Notes: generated by a model from the sequence alone, not told the origin. A stretch of 64,000 bases of DNA from Enorma phocaeensis (GCF_900186505.1 NZ_LT891970.1:133923-197922); one strand, 5' to 3'. Counted from the stretch's first letter, positions 26,664 to 35,347 are shown. Translations and numbers: made by a program.

Positions 26664-26859
26664 GCAGGGATGACCACGACGAGATGACGGGGCCAGCTGA
26701 TCCGTGATGTGTGATCCCTGGTTCCGGGATAAAACTGAGACCCCAAAGCATGCCCGCAGCGCTCATCGTGAAAACGTCCATCGAGACGGACCTCGACGAT
26801 GGCCCGTTTTTCGAGATGCGGCAAAATGGACAGAATCTCGTTTTATAGACGCTGAAATG
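26664..26859. other. Non-coding DNA interrupted by IS30
   Basis: No gene is visible. The stretch carries TCGAGATGCG near 26809 and other pieces of the CATCTCGATG repeat family, which continues on the far side of the IS30 element. Confidence 0.4.
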
Positions 26860-27964
26860 GCCTTAGTTTTTCATTCCAAGTGCAACAACGCCCGATGGGG
26901 ACGGCCCATGGCGCCCTGATACGATGGTGCTTGCGACGACAACATCATCAGGAGGCAGCCATGGGCCGGTACAGCCATCTTACCATCGAGGAGCGCGAGG
27001 ACGTCATGTGCCTGCGCAGGCAGGGGAAGGGCGTCTCCGAGATCGCCCGCGAGATCCACAGGGACAAGTCCACCGTGTCCAGGGAGCTCGCGCGCAACTC
27101 CTGCGCCGCGTCGACCGCGCGCCCCTGGTACCGGGCCTCGACCGCCCAGCGGCGCTACGAGGCGCGCAGGGAGGCGTGCCGCAGGCCGCGGCTGCTCGAC
27201 GACCCCGAGAGGCTCGAGCTCGTCAGGGAGCACGTGCTCGAGGGGCGCTGGTCGCCCGAGCAGCTGGAGGGGCGCATCCGCCTCGAGCGCCCCGACCTCG
27301 CCGTCAGCGACACGACGATCTACCGCGCGATCGGCTCCGGCTCGCTCGACCGCTGCGTGGGCGGCCGAAGGGCGTCGGCGAGGCTGAGGCGCGGCGGCAG
27401 GCGGCGGAAGCGCCGGGACGGCTCCGAGCTGCGCGGGAAGATCAAGGTGTCGCACGAGCTCTCCGAGCGGCCCGCCGAGGCGGGCGCCCGCTCGCGGGTC
27501 GGCGACTGGGAGGGCGACACGGTCGCCGGGCGCGCCGGCGGCGCGTGCCTCGTCACCATGGTCGACCGCATGAGCGGCTACCTGGCCGGCCGCAAGTCGC
27601 CCTCGAAGAGGAAGGGCGACGTGAGGGGGGCGATGGTCGAGTCGATGCGCGGCCACGCCGTGGAGACCGTCACCCTGGACCGGGGCAAGGAGTTCGCCGA
27701 GCACGCCCTGTTCACCGAGGCCGTCGGGGCCGAGTGCTACTTCTGCCCGCCGCACCACCCGTGGGACCGCGGGACCAACGAGAACGCCAACGGGCTGCTG
27801 AGGCAGTACTTCCCAAAGGGCTGCGACCTGGACGCCGTGAGCGACGAGGAGGTCGAGAGGGTGTACGATGAGCTGAACCGCAGGCCTCGCAAGCGCCTGG
27901 GGTATCTGACGCCGTACGAGGTCTACCGATCGGCCTCGTTGCACTTGCTGTGAAAAACTAAGGC
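26860..27964 (+). mobile_element. IS30 family insertion sequence
   Basis: A single transposase gene is enclosed by imperfect terminal inverted repeats: GCCTTAGTTTTTCA then CAAGTGCAAC on the left, and the complement (GTTGCACTTG then TGAAAAACTAAGGC) on the right. The element is about 1.1 kb, typical of IS30. I could not identify a clear target duplication. It sits inside an intergenic repeat region and interrupts no recognisable gene. Confidence 0.88.
26961..27953 (+). CDS. IS30 family transposase
   Basis: The 330-residue protein begins with the IS30 helix-turn-helix (HLTIEEREDVMCLRRQGKGV, then SEIAREIHRDKSTVSREL), and the DDE catalytic domain follows: first Asp in DWEGDTV, second Asp in TLDRGKEF, and Glu in GTNENANG, with the family's RPRKRLGYLTPYEV near the end. 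The ATG at 26961 has AGGAGG upstream. It appears intact, so the element may be active. The coding sequence is more G+C-rich than its surroundings. Confidence 0.93.
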   Translation: MGRYSHLTIEEREDVMCLRRQGKGVSEIAREIHRDKSTVSRELARNSCAASTARPWYRASTAQRRYEARREACRRPRLLDDPERLELVREHVLEGRWSPEQLEGRIRLERPDLAVSDTTIYRAIGSGSLDRCVGGRRASARLRRGGRRRKRRDGSELRGKIKVSHELSERPAEAGARSRVGDWEGDTVAGRAGGACLVTMVDRMSGYLAGRKSPSKRKGDVRGAMVESMRGHAVETVTLDRGKEFAEHALFTEAVGAECYFCPPHHPWDRGTNENANGLLRQYFPKGCDLDAVSDEEVERVYDELNRRPRKRLGYLTPYEVYRSASLHLL

Positions 27965-28260
27965 TTTTTGAACGCATCTCGATGATGCACCCCGGTAGCA
28001 CGATGCATCGAGATGCACTTATTTAGCCATTTTCCTGAATTGCCAAAGTGCTGACCTCTTCCCGCCGGCACAAATGATGGGCTCGCAGCGCGCTCGAGCA
28101 CCCCGTGGTCGAACGCGTCGCCCATGAGGGCCTTCGATAGCGCCCCCATCGGCACCATCTCCCTCTCCGAACTTCCTCAAGCCACCAGCATCGGCCCAAT
28201 CAAGCGAGCGCCCGCAGTCGAATCGTGCGCAGGGGGATAGACGGAGCAGGTGCGATCATC
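27965..28260. other. Intergenic region with CATCTCGATG dyad and a possible gene relic
   Basis: GCATCTCGATG at 27974 and its complement near 28007-28017 form an 11-bp-armed dyad. On the minus strand, 28158 to about 28080 reads MVPMGALSKALMGDAFDHGV followed by LERA, which looks like coding sequence cut off after about 25 residues, but I do not recognise the family. Confidence 0.4.
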
Positions 28261-28479
28261 CTACACAGCCTCGGCGAGGGCGCGCACGAGCTTCTTCTTC
28301 GAATCGCGCACCATAAGCTCGCCATCGACCTTCACGTATGACTTGCCCTTGAGCTCGGGATGCTTTTTGGCACAGACGCCGAAGCAACCCGTCTTGCGGT
28401 GCTTTTTATCGACTACGCCTTTGAGGTCCTTCGGCGCGATGCCCGAGCATTTCTTGCAGATCCTTACCTGGCAGGACAC
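28261..28479 (-). CDS. Small (2Fe-2S) ferredoxin-like cysteine protein
   Basis: The 72-residue protein has four cysteines in the pattern VRICKKC and GCFGVCAKKHP, followed by a lysine-rich beta/alpha end (KSYVKVDGELMVRDSKKKL). This resembles thioredoxin-fold 2Fe-2S ferredoxins, but it is short for that family, and a zinc-binding role is possible. The start is a GTG at 28479 with AAGAGGAG upstream. It stands alone beside IS110 copy 2. Confidence 0.65.
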   Translation of the reverse strand: MSCQVRICKKCSGIAPKDLKGVVDKKHRKTGCFGVCAKKHPELKGKSYVKVDGELMVRDSKKKLVRALAEAV

Positions 28480-28704
28480 AGCGGCTCCTCTTATCGATCC
28501 CTAAATGTTGGCGAGACTATCTCATATTAGTTAGCTACATGCAACTACTGCAGAAGAAAAACTTCCCAAGATCCGCCGCCTCGTTAGAGCTTCGTTAGAG
28601 ACCGACCGCATCCTTGGAATCGTACGCAGTCGGGCGAAGGGGGGTGTTCCTATAGTTTTGTCAACTGATTTTGTTGGCAAAGATCACTGCTTTCGAGCAT
28701 GCTG

Positions 28705-28729
28705 ACGCCAGCCCTTGTCGGGCTGGCGT
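28705..28729 (+). terminator. Hairpin with T-run in IS110 copy 2
   Basis: This is the same 10-bp-armed hairpin as in copy 1, here followed by TTTTT on the plus strand. It would block transcription running into the element antisense to the transposase, or it may form part of a guide RNA. Confidence 0.6.
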
Positions 28730-28749
28730 TTTTCTATGGCTCTGGCTAG

Positions 28750-29913
28750 CTAGGCCGAGTACGGGACCTTGTCCCTCATGATCGCGTAGATCACCTTCAT
28801 CCTCTTCCTGGCGACCGCCTTCAATGCCTCTCCGTGGCACATGCCGCGATCCCTGCATTTGCGGTAGTAGTCGCCGAACCGGCCCCTGCTCCTGCTAAGC
28901 GAGTTGCAGGAGAAGATGAGCAGGTTTTTCAGCCTCTTGTTTCCCTGGCGCGAGGCGCTCACCGACGATATCGACTTGCCTGACTGGCGGTTCCTGGGAG
29001 CGATTCCGCAATACGATGCGAGGTGGTCGTGGTCGGGGAAGTCGTCGATGTCGATGCTTATCACCAGCTCCGATGCGGTCCTTGGGCCGATTCCTGGGAT
29101 GGTCAGCAGGCATTCGTAAGTGCCGTCCTCGACGAGCAGCGCCGTTATCTCCGTGTCGAGCCTTGCGGCTTCCTCGGCGGACTCCCTGATACGCCTGGCA
29201 AGCATCCTGACCTGCGGGTTCTCTGCCATGACCTGGTATTCGGACGGGCGCGTCGACGACGATATCGCCGCCAGCGCGGCGTCGATGCGCGCCCTGTTCG
29301 CGCCGCGGGTAACGGCGCCGACGGCAGGCTTGCCGGCATCCAGGATGCCCCAGGGGCCGCCCAGGGACTCCATCATCTTCAGCCAATGGGGATCGGCCAG
29401 GTCGGCCAGCGCCTCGAACGCGGGGCAGCTTTCCAGGAGTATGCTCCTGAGCCTGTTCTTGTCACGGGTGGAGCAGGTGACCATGTGGTTCCTCTGCGCC
29501 GCCATCGACCTTGCGGCCTCGAGCCTCTCGTCGCGCCTTGGCACGGGCAGCAGCGAATCCGGGATGCCGAGCGCCGTCTTGGCTATGACCGCGGCGTCGC
29601 GCTCGTCGGTCTTGGCGTCGCCCGCGAACAGCTTGGCAGCTCCGTGGGCGGCGATTCCCGGCAGGTAGGCGACGGGCAGCCCGGCCAGCCTTGCCCTCGA
29701 TATCGCCAGCGACCCGATGTTGCGCACTTGGTCGACGACGACCAGCGTCCCTGCATCCACTCGGGCGAACAGGCTGTCCAGGTCATGCTCGGTGTTGGCC
29801 ACGGGGCCGCTGGCGAGGATCTCGCCCTGCCTGGTCACGTGGCACGCCCAATGGGAGAACTTCCCGACGTCGAGGCCTATTACGGCAGGGCAGGCGGTGG
29901 CTTCGGTCAGCAT
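28750..29913 (-). CDS. IS110 family transposase, copy 2
   Basis: This 387-residue recombinase is identical to copy 1 over its whole length from the ATG at 29913. The only coding difference lies upstream in the alternative 406-residue frame (Thr to Lys), and one silent change (GTG to GTT, Val) lies near 29309. All catalytic features described for copy 1 are present. Such identity means that the two copies are recent or are kept alike by gene conversion. Confidence 0.92.
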   Translation of the reverse strand: MLTEATACPAVIGLDVGKFSHWACHVTRQGEILASGPVANTEHDLDSLFARVDAGTLVVVDQVRNIGSLAISRARLAGLPVAYLPGIAAHGAAKLFAGDAKTDERDAAVIAKTALGIPDSLLPVPRRDERLEAARSMAAQRNHMVTCSTRDKNRLRSILLESCPAFEALADLADPHWLKMMESLGGPWGILDAGKPAVGAVTRGANRARIDAALAAISSSTRPSEYQVMAENPQVRMLARRIRESAEEAARLDTEITALLVEDGTYECLLTIPGIGPRTASELVISIDIDDFPDHDHLASYCGIAPRNRQSGKSISSVSASRQGNKRLKNLLIFSCNSLSRSRGRFGDYYRKCRDRGMCHGEALKAVARKRMKVIYAIMRDKVPYSA

Positions 29914-30060
29914 GATGGTATCCTTCCAATCGTCGGTCGATCGGAATGCTGCCTCGCGCGACACCCACATTACCTGGCCGTGGCGCTCTTTGGTCGGAGG
30001 AGCCCGGCAGTTTCCTATTAGTCGTCAGAAGCAGCGGCGCCCGCGTCGGCAACACCCCCC

Positions 30061-30255
30061 GGGCCCTCAAGGGGCAGGGGCATAAGGCCGTCCGCGGGCG
30101 CCCGATCGGCAGTCCCTCGGGACATATGTCAATCGTAGTCCGACCGTCTAAGCGGATGGCTTAAGCGATTGGGCTAACTACTTCTCAAACTGTAATGGGC
30201 GGCACGCTACCCCGCGCCCATCGCCTGAGCCATTTGCAACGAGAAAGGATGTGCC
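30061..30255. promoter_or_regulatory. Upstream region of the lantibiotic-immunity operon
   Basis: This 195-base gap between IS110 copy 2 and the ATPase gene must hold the operon promoter, unless the insertion supplies one. I see several short G+C-rich dyads near the element and AAAGGA before the ATG, but no operator that I can name. Confidence 0.35.
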
Positions 30256-30966
30256 ATGGACTGCATGCTCGAAACGCATGGGCTCACCAAGCGCTTCGGC
30301 CGGGGCGAGAGCGCCCAGACCGCGGTGGCGGACGTGAACCTGCATGTGGAGCGCGGGCGCGTATACGGCCTTCTGGGCCCCAACGGCGCCGGCAAGTCAA
30401 CCACGCTCAAGATGATTTGCGGAATACTCCGCCCCAGCGCGGGCGAAATCCGCTTCGACGAGCACCCGTGGGAGCGCCGCGACCTCTATGCCATCGGCTC
30501 GCTCATCGAGGAGGCGCCGCTCTACCCCAACCTCACCGCGCGCGAGAATCTCCGCGTGCGCACCACGATGCTGGGCCTGCCCGAACGCCGCATCGACGAG
30601 GTGCTCGAGACCGTGGGGCTCGCCGACACCGGGCGTAAGCGCGCCGGGCGCTTCTCCATGGGCATGAAGCAGCGGCTGGGGCTGGCGCTCGCACTCGTGG
30701 CCGAGCCGGAGCTGTTGGTACTGGACGAGCCCACCAACGGCCTGGACCCGCTCGGCATCGAGGAGCTGCGCGACCTCATCCGCGGCTTCGCAGCGCAAGG
30801 CATCACGGTCCTCGTGTCGAGTCACATCCTCCACGAGGTCCAGCTTATGGCGGACCGCATCGGCATCATCACCGGCGGGCGCCTCGCCTACGAGGACGAG
30901 TTGCGCCCCGGCGAGGACCTGGAACAGCTCTTCATGGACGTGTGCGTGAGGGGGCGGGCGGCATGA
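30256..30966 (+). CDS. Lantibiotic-immunity ABC transporter, ATP-binding subunit (MutF/NisF type)
   Basis: The 236-residue ATPase has Walker A GPNGAGKST near residue 40, the signature FSMGMKQRLGLA, Walker B LLVLDEPTNGLDP, and the switch His in SSHILHE. The E-loop replacement region IGSLIEEAPLYPNLTARENL is typical of the lantibiotic-protection group, whose members drive removal of pore-forming peptides from the membrane. It overlaps the next gene by ATGA. It forms an exporter with the two permeases downstream, and the response regulator and kinase at the end of the cluster probably control it. Confidence 0.92.
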   Translation: MDCMLETHGLTKRFGRGESAQTAVADVNLHVERGRVYGLLGPNGAGKSTTLKMICGILRPSAGEIRFDEHPWERRDLYAIGSLIEEAPLYPNLTARENLRVRTTMLGLPERRIDEVLETVGLADTGRKRAGRFSMGMKQRLGLALALVAEPELLVLDEPTNGLDPLGIEELRDLIRGFAAQGITVLVSSHILHEVQLMADRIGIITGGRLAYEDELRPGEDLEQLFMDVCVRGRAA

Positions 30967-31844
30967 TGCGGATGAGAAGTTCGGCTGGAGCGGTGTCTGC
31001 GCAGGCCGCGAACGCCCCTGCCGCCACCGGTGCGCAAGGCGAACATGCCGTCGGTTCACGCAGCGGAAACGCCGGCGCGCCGCACATCTCCTTATGGCGC
31101 GTGCTCCGAGCCGAAGCTCGCAAGTTCCGCCATGCCGCACCCTTGCGCCTTGCGATCATCATGGCGCTGCCGTTCCCGCTTATGGCTCTCGTCGTGCGTT
31201 TCCACGGCGAGGTGAGCTTCTCGCCGTGGAACTACTGGTACGCGCTCCTCATGCCGGTGACGATCGCGCTGGTCACGGGGTGTGTCGCCAACTCCGACGC
31301 GCGGATGCGGAACCGCTCGCTCCTGGGCTTGGGCGTGCCGCTCGGACAAGCGTGGTGGGCGAAGGCGCTCTGGTGCCTGGCGCTCTCCGCGCTGTCGAAC
31401 CTCGTGGTACTCGCGATCTACGTTGCGGCGATCGCCATCGGCGGCGGCTTGTCCGGTGCCGCAGTGCTCACCATGGCATGTGCGGCCGCTGCCACCACCA
31501 TCACGAGCGCATGGATGATTCCTGCCGGGCTCTTCCTCACCGCACGAGCCGGACTCCTCGCAGGTATCTTCCTGCCGCTCGCCGTGCAGCTCGTAGGCGG
31601 ATTCGCCTGGAGCGCCATCCCTGCGCCGCAGCTCTTCCCTCCGTCGGCCACCGCGGTCATCCCCACGGCCTTCATCCCCGTGCTGCCGAGCGGCGAGCCT
31701 CTCACCGCCGACATGGTACTGGGCGGTGCGCTCGCAGCGGACGGCATGCTCACCTGGGCGGGCATTGCCGTGGGGGCAGCAGCCTTCGTGGTACTTACGG
31801 CACTTTCCGCCGCGTGGTTCGCGCAATCCGAGGAGGTGCGCTGA
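30963..31844 (+). CDS. Lantibiotic-immunity ABC permease (MutE/EpiE type)
   Basis: The 293-residue membrane protein has a polar N-terminal extension of about 45 residues, unusual for the family and rich in Ala, Gly and Ser, followed by six hydrophobic segments. LWRVLRAEARKFRHAAPLRL before the first helix and NSDARMRNRSLLGLG after it are typical of MutE/EpiE permeases. The start ATGATG at 30963 overlaps the previous stop. The following gene starts at the stop codon, so all three exporter genes are translationally coupled. Confidence 0.87.
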   Translation: MMRMRSSAGAVSAQAANAPAATGAQGEHAVGSRSGNAGAPHISLWRVLRAEARKFRHAAPLRLAIIMALPFPLMALVVRFHGEVSFSPWNYWYALLMPVTIALVTGCVANSDARMRNRSLLGLGVPLGQAWWAKALWCLALSALSNLVVLAIYVAAIAIGGGLSGAAVLTMACAAAATTITSAWMIPAGLFLTARAGLLAGIFLPLAVQLVGGFAWSAIPAPQLFPPSATAVIPTAFIPVLPSGEPLTADMVLGGALAADGMLTWAGIAVGAAAFVVLTALSAAWFAQSEEVR

Positions 31845-32713
31845 TGAGCACCGCTCTGGCCCGCATAGGCCGCTCCGTGCATGACGCGACCAGGATGACG
31901 CCGGCGCCCCGCATGACCCTCCTCCGCACCCTGCGCTCCGAAACCATGCGTTTCACCCGCTCGCCGCTCGCGCTGGTACACCTTATCTGTGCGTTCACCG
32001 GCGGCATCGCATGCGGGGCCTACTTCGCCTACGCACCCTGGGATCCCGCGTTCGGTGCGGATGCCTACGTGCAGCTCCTCGGTGCGCTCATGCCGCTCAT
32101 GGCAAGCATCGTCTGCGGACTCAATGTTGACGAGGAGCGCCGCGCCGGGCGGCTCGCCAACCTTACGGGCGCCCCGTCTCGGGCAACGGCCATCGCCGCC
32201 AAGGCCATCGTACTTTGGCTCGCGGGCGCGATCGCCCTGCTGCTCGCGGTCGGCATTTTCGCCGGCGCGCTTGCGCTGGCGGGTAGGCTCGCGCTCGGGC
32301 TCGACGCCCTCGTATTCTCCGTCGCGGGACTCGCGCTTGGAAGCATCCCGCTCTATCTGCTCTTCCTCGCCGTCGCGCTGCGCACGGGGCGCAACGCCGC
32401 CATCGGCGAGGGTGCTGCGGGCCTCGGCATCGGCCTCTTCTCGGTCGGCGGCCTCGCCCACGGCCTCATGACCGGCGAGCTCACGGCAGCGACCGGTGGC
32501 ATCCTGGGGCTCATCCCCTTCGCCTGGCCCGCGCGGCTCGGATCGCTCGCCATCGAAGCGGGCATCGCGCAGATGTCGGATGCCGCCCAAGCCGCCGCAA
32601 TCAATTCGCTCGCCTTGGAACTCACCATCGCCGCAGCAGCCCTCACCGCAACGGGGCTCGCCGCCCTCATCGCATGGTTCAACCGATTCGAAGGAGGCAG
32701 GGATGATGATTAG
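31844..32713 (+). CDS. Lantibiotic-immunity ABC permease (MutG/EpiG type)
   Basis: The 289-residue membrane protein has about six hydrophobic segments. The N-terminal MTLLRTLRSETMRFTRSPLA and the GLNVDEERRAGRLANLTGAP loop match the MutG group. It should form a heterodimeric channel with the MutE-type subunit. The start overlaps the previous stop (TGATG) with AGGAGG upstream. Its own stop overlaps the next gene's ATGATG. Confidence 0.87.
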   Translation: MSTALARIGRSVHDATRMTPAPRMTLLRTLRSETMRFTRSPLALVHLICAFTGGIACGAYFAYAPWDPAFGADAYVQLLGALMPLMASIVCGLNVDEERRAGRLANLTGAPSRATAIAAKAIVLWLAGAIALLLAVGIFAGALALAGRLALGLDALVFSVAGLALGSIPLYLLFLAVALRTGRNAAIGEGAAGLGIGLFSVGGLAHGLMTGELTAATGGILGLIPFAWPARLGSLAIEAGIAQMSDAAQAAAINSLALELTIAAAALTATGLAALIAWFNRFEGGRDDD

Positions 32714-33113
32714 CGTCGCCCGCGCTCGCAGCGCCGCGCTGCTGCTCCCCACGCTGCTCGCCTGCACCCTGCTTTCGGGCTGCTCCGGTGGCTGGGGCGT
32801 GGCAATCTCCTCGGTCTTCGACCGGCTCTTCATGCCCGAAGAAACCGTCTGGGCACCCGCGCCCGAGCCGGAGTCCTACACCGGGACGTACGCCGATGCC
32901 ACCGGCGCCGGTACCAACTACGTCTATCGCATCCAGGGCGCCGCCTCCGACGGAACGCCTACGGAAGTGACGATCGTCTGGTACGGCAGCAAGGCTCCCG
33001 GCGACGGCTGGCTCAAAATCGAAGCCCACGGCGGCTCTGGCGACCATTACCGGAGCGTCGGTGCCGCCGATGTCCCAGATGCTGCCATCGACGCGCTGGA
33101 GGAGAACTCCTAG
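32703..33113 (+). CDS. YxeA-like (DUF1093) lipoprotein
   Basis: The 136-residue protein has a signal peptide ending in the lipobox LSGC, then a small beta-rich domain that includes YTGTYADATG, YVYRIQGAASDG and EVTIVWYGSKAPGDGWLKIE. This fits the YxeA/DUF1093 group, often encoded next to lantibiotic-immunity exporters. It probably sits outside the membrane and may bind or shield against the peptide. It overlaps the MutG gene by 11 bases, and GAAGGAGG lies before its start. Confidence 0.75.
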   Translation: MMISVARARSAALLLPTLLACTLLSGCSGGWGVAISSVFDRLFMPEETVWAPAPEPESYTGTYADATGAGTNYVYRIQGAASDGTPTEVTIVWYGSKAPGDGWLKIEAHGGSGDHYRSVGAADVPDAAIDALEENS

Positions 33114-33218
33114 TCTGCGGGAGGAAGTCGCATCGTTAGTGAATCGTTAGGATGTTGGCGCAGAATGAAAGCAGCTACCGGCGAGCGGTGGCGAGAGTGA
33201 CGGCGGAAAGGGGCTGAG

Positions 33219-33881
33219 ATGGCGCGCATCGTGGCGATCGACGACGAGCAGGCAATTCTCGACGTGCTCGGGCGCATCCTCAAGCGCGACGGGCACGACG
33301 TGCTCGGTCTGACCGATCCCGCTCGCGCGCTCGAGCTCGACCTCGCCCGCGTGGACCTCATTCTCTGCGACGTGATGATGCCAGGTCTCGACGGCTTCGA
33401 GCTAGTACGCGAGCTGCGGCCGCGCTTCGACGGGCCCATCGTCTTCCTCACCGCCAAGGTGGCAGAGGAAGACGCCGTGACCGGCTACGGGCTGGGCGCG
33501 GACGATTACGTGCGCAAGCCCTTCGGCGCTGCCGAGCTGCGCGCGAAGGTAGCTGCCCATCTGCGCCGCGAACATCGCGAGCGCACGCACGCGCTTGCCT
33601 TCGGCCCGCTTCGGCTGGACCTTGGCGCGCGGCAGATCACCATGGACGGCGAGTCCGTCGCCCTTACACCCACCGAATACGAGGTTTGCGAACTTCTGGC
33701 CCGCCGCCCGGGCCAGGTGTTCAGTCGCACGCAGATTCGCGAGGCGCTCTTTGGCTGGGAACGCGAGGCGGATGATGCGGCCATCTCCATGCACGTAAGC
33801 CGTGCGCGCAAGAAGCTCGCCGCAGCGGGCGCCGACCCCATCGCGACCGTGTGGGGAATGGGGTACAAATGGCAGCTCTAG
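33219..33881 (+). CDS. OmpR-type response regulator of the immunity cluster (SpaR/NsrR-like)
   Basis: The 220-residue regulator has a receiver domain (residues 1-115: acidic pair DDE at 8-10, phosphoacceptor Asp in LILCDVMMPGLDG, conserved Lys in VRKPFG) and a winged-helix DNA-binding domain (LTPTEYEVCELLARRPGQVF, ending TVWGMGYKW). It should bind direct repeats in the operon promoter when phosphorylated by the adjacent kinase. It follows the lipoprotein gene after 105 bases and overlaps the kinase gene by 13 bases. Confidence 0.92.
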   Translation: MARIVAIDDEQAILDVLGRILKRDGHDVLGLTDPARALELDLARVDLILCDVMMPGLDGFELVRELRPRFDGPIVFLTAKVAEEDAVTGYGLGADDYVRKPFGAAELRAKVAAHLRREHRERTHALAFGPLRLDLGARQITMDGESVALTPTEYEVCELLARRPGQVFSRTQIREALFGWEREADDAAISMHVSRARKKLAAAGADPIATVWGMGYKWQL

Positions 33882-35347
33882 ACCGCGGGCGGCGCACCTG
33901 GCGCATGCCCCTCTCCTTTGTCATCGCGCGCTACTTCTTCTACGTGCTGGCAGCGCTTTTGGGCGTATGGATCGTCTCCTTCACAGCATTCAGCATGGCA
34001 CTCAACGCAGGTATCGCCTATCCCGCCAACTACGGCGCCGCATATGCCAGCGATACCGTCGCCGCCGTGCAGGCCACGGACATGGTGAACGAGGATCTGA
34101 TTCCATCCGCATACCGATACGTTCATGTCGACCCCAACGGGACGGTGCTCGCGACCGACCTCTCGGGAGAAAACCTGCTCCGCACCATCGACGCGACCAC
34201 AAAGCAGCGCACCGAGGGGGCGCAGGAGCCCCAGGTCTTCGGCCTCGACGGCACCACGTATGCCATCGGCGAGCTCTCGGACGGGTCGTTCTGCATCCTC
34301 ACCAGCACCTACCTGCCCGAATATACCTCGCGCGAACTGCGCGACAGCCTCCCCAACCCTCAGAACCTCATGATCGCGTTCGGCGGTGCGGGAAGCGCCC
34401 TCGCCGTTGTGCTTATCGCCCGGCGCGCATCGTCCGTCCTCGTGCGGAAGATGCAGCCTCTGACGGAGGCTGCGGAGCGCATCGGGCGCGAGGAGCTCGA
34501 CTTCAGTGTGGGAGAAAGCAACGTGCGGCAAATCGACGACGTGCTGGCGGCGATGGAGCGCATGCGCGGTTCGCTCGCCGATTCGCTTGATGCGCGCTGG
34601 CGTGCGGAGCGGGCGCAGCGCGACCAGGTGGCGGCGCTCGCGCATGATCTCAAGACCCCGTTGACCGTGATCCGTGCCAACGCCGAGTATGTGGCAGACG
34701 AAGCGCGCATGCTGGGCGCGGACGATACCGGTGCGCTCGCGGACATCGCCGCTGCGGCGCAAGACGCCGCCGACGGGTGCAAGCAGGTCGACCGCTACGT
34801 GCAACTCCTCATCGAGGCGTCGCGCGGAGGAGCACCTGAAGGGGCTAAGCGCCAGGTCACGGTTGCCGTCCTTGCTGAGTCAATCATGCAGGCCGCTGCG
34901 CCCTTGGCGCGCGCGGCGGGCATCTCGCTCGCCGTCGAACAAGACAGGGCGCTTGCGGACGCTCGCGCCATCGTAGATGCAGAAGCGATCGAGCGAGCCG
35001 TGGTCAACCTTGCCTCCAACGCCATCGACCATGCACGCAAACGGGTGCGTGTCATGTTCAACCTCGAAACGAACGGCCCGGATTCAACGCCCGACACATT
35101 CGTCATCATGGTAGATGACGATGGCCCGGGCTTCTCGCCCGCCGCGCTCGAGCACGGCTGCGAGCGCTTCTTCCGCGATGATGCTTCCCGTACAGGAGCC
35201 GCGTCCGGCGCGCATTACGGCATCGGCCTCTTCACCGCGGCGGAAACCGCCCGCGACCACGGCGGCAGCCTCGAGCTTTCGAACCGCGTCAGCGCCGATG
35301 GCTCCCCTGCCGGTGCCCGCGTGGTAGTCCGCCTGCCGCTCGCATAG
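33869..35347 (+). CDS. Membrane sensor histidine kinase of the immunity cluster
   Basis: The 492-residue kinase has two membrane helices (about 15-40 and 165-190) flanking an extracytoplasmic domain of about 110 residues, then a HAMP-like linker, the H-box AHDLKTPLTVIRANAEYV with the phosphoryl-accepting His, and the ATP-binding motifs NLASNAIDHA, DDDGPGFS and GAHYGIGLFTA. The large sensor loop differs from the very short loop of bacitracin-sensing kinases, so it may bind a ligand directly. Starts at 33869 and 33905 are both possible. Confidence 0.9.
   Translation: MAALDRGRRTWRMPLSFVIARYFFYVLAALLGVWIVSFTAFSMALNAGIAYPANYGAAYASDTVAAVQATDMVNEDLIPSAYRYVHVDPNGTVLATDLSGENLLRTIDATTKQRTEGAQEPQVFGLDGTTYAIGELSDGSFCILTSTYLPEYTSRELRDSLPNPQNLMIAFGGAGSALAVVLIARRASSVLVRKMQPLTEAAERIGREELDFSVGESNVRQIDDVLAAMERMRGSLADSLDARWRAERAQRDQVAALAHDLKTPLTVIRANAEYVADEARMLGADDTGALADIAAAAQDAADGCKQVDRYVQLLIEASRGGAPEGAKRQVTVAVLAESIMQAAAPLARAAGISLAVEQDRALADARAIVDAEAIERAVVNLASNAIDHARKRVRVMFNLETNGPDSTPDTFVIMVDDDGPGFSPAALEHGCERFFRDDASRTGAASGAHYGIGLFTAAETARDHGGSLELSNRVSADGSPAGARVVVRLPLA

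Larger units (their letters stand above)
28639..30060 (-). mobile_element. IS110-type insertion sequence, copy 2
   Basis: The segment 28639-30025 repeats 1-1387 in inverted orientation. To the left, in the element's own direction, another 35 bases lead to GGGGGGTGTT, whose complement AACACCCCCC is the right end, so I place the element's ends at 30060 and 28639. Such terminal repeats suggest the IS1111 side of the IS110 family. Flanking sequences differ from copy 1. Confidence 0.82.

Noticed and set aside
26871..28001. 376-residue open frame opposite the IS30 transposase
   Set aside because: It covers the transposase and its inverted repeats on the other strand, and its sequence lacks any motif.
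1..30060. Composite transposon made from the two IS110 copies
   Set aside because: The 27 kb between them reads as ordinary core genes such as prfC, and IS110 elements are not known to move such composites. Inversion is the more realistic effect.
30120..30200. Possible tRNA-like sequence near CCGTCTAAGCGGATGG
   Set aside because: No cloverleaf with acceptor, D and T arms can be drawn.
31418..32833. 471-residue open frame opposite the immunity permeases
   Set aside because: It is antisense to two membrane protein genes, and such frames are common opposite G+C-rich hydrophobic genes.
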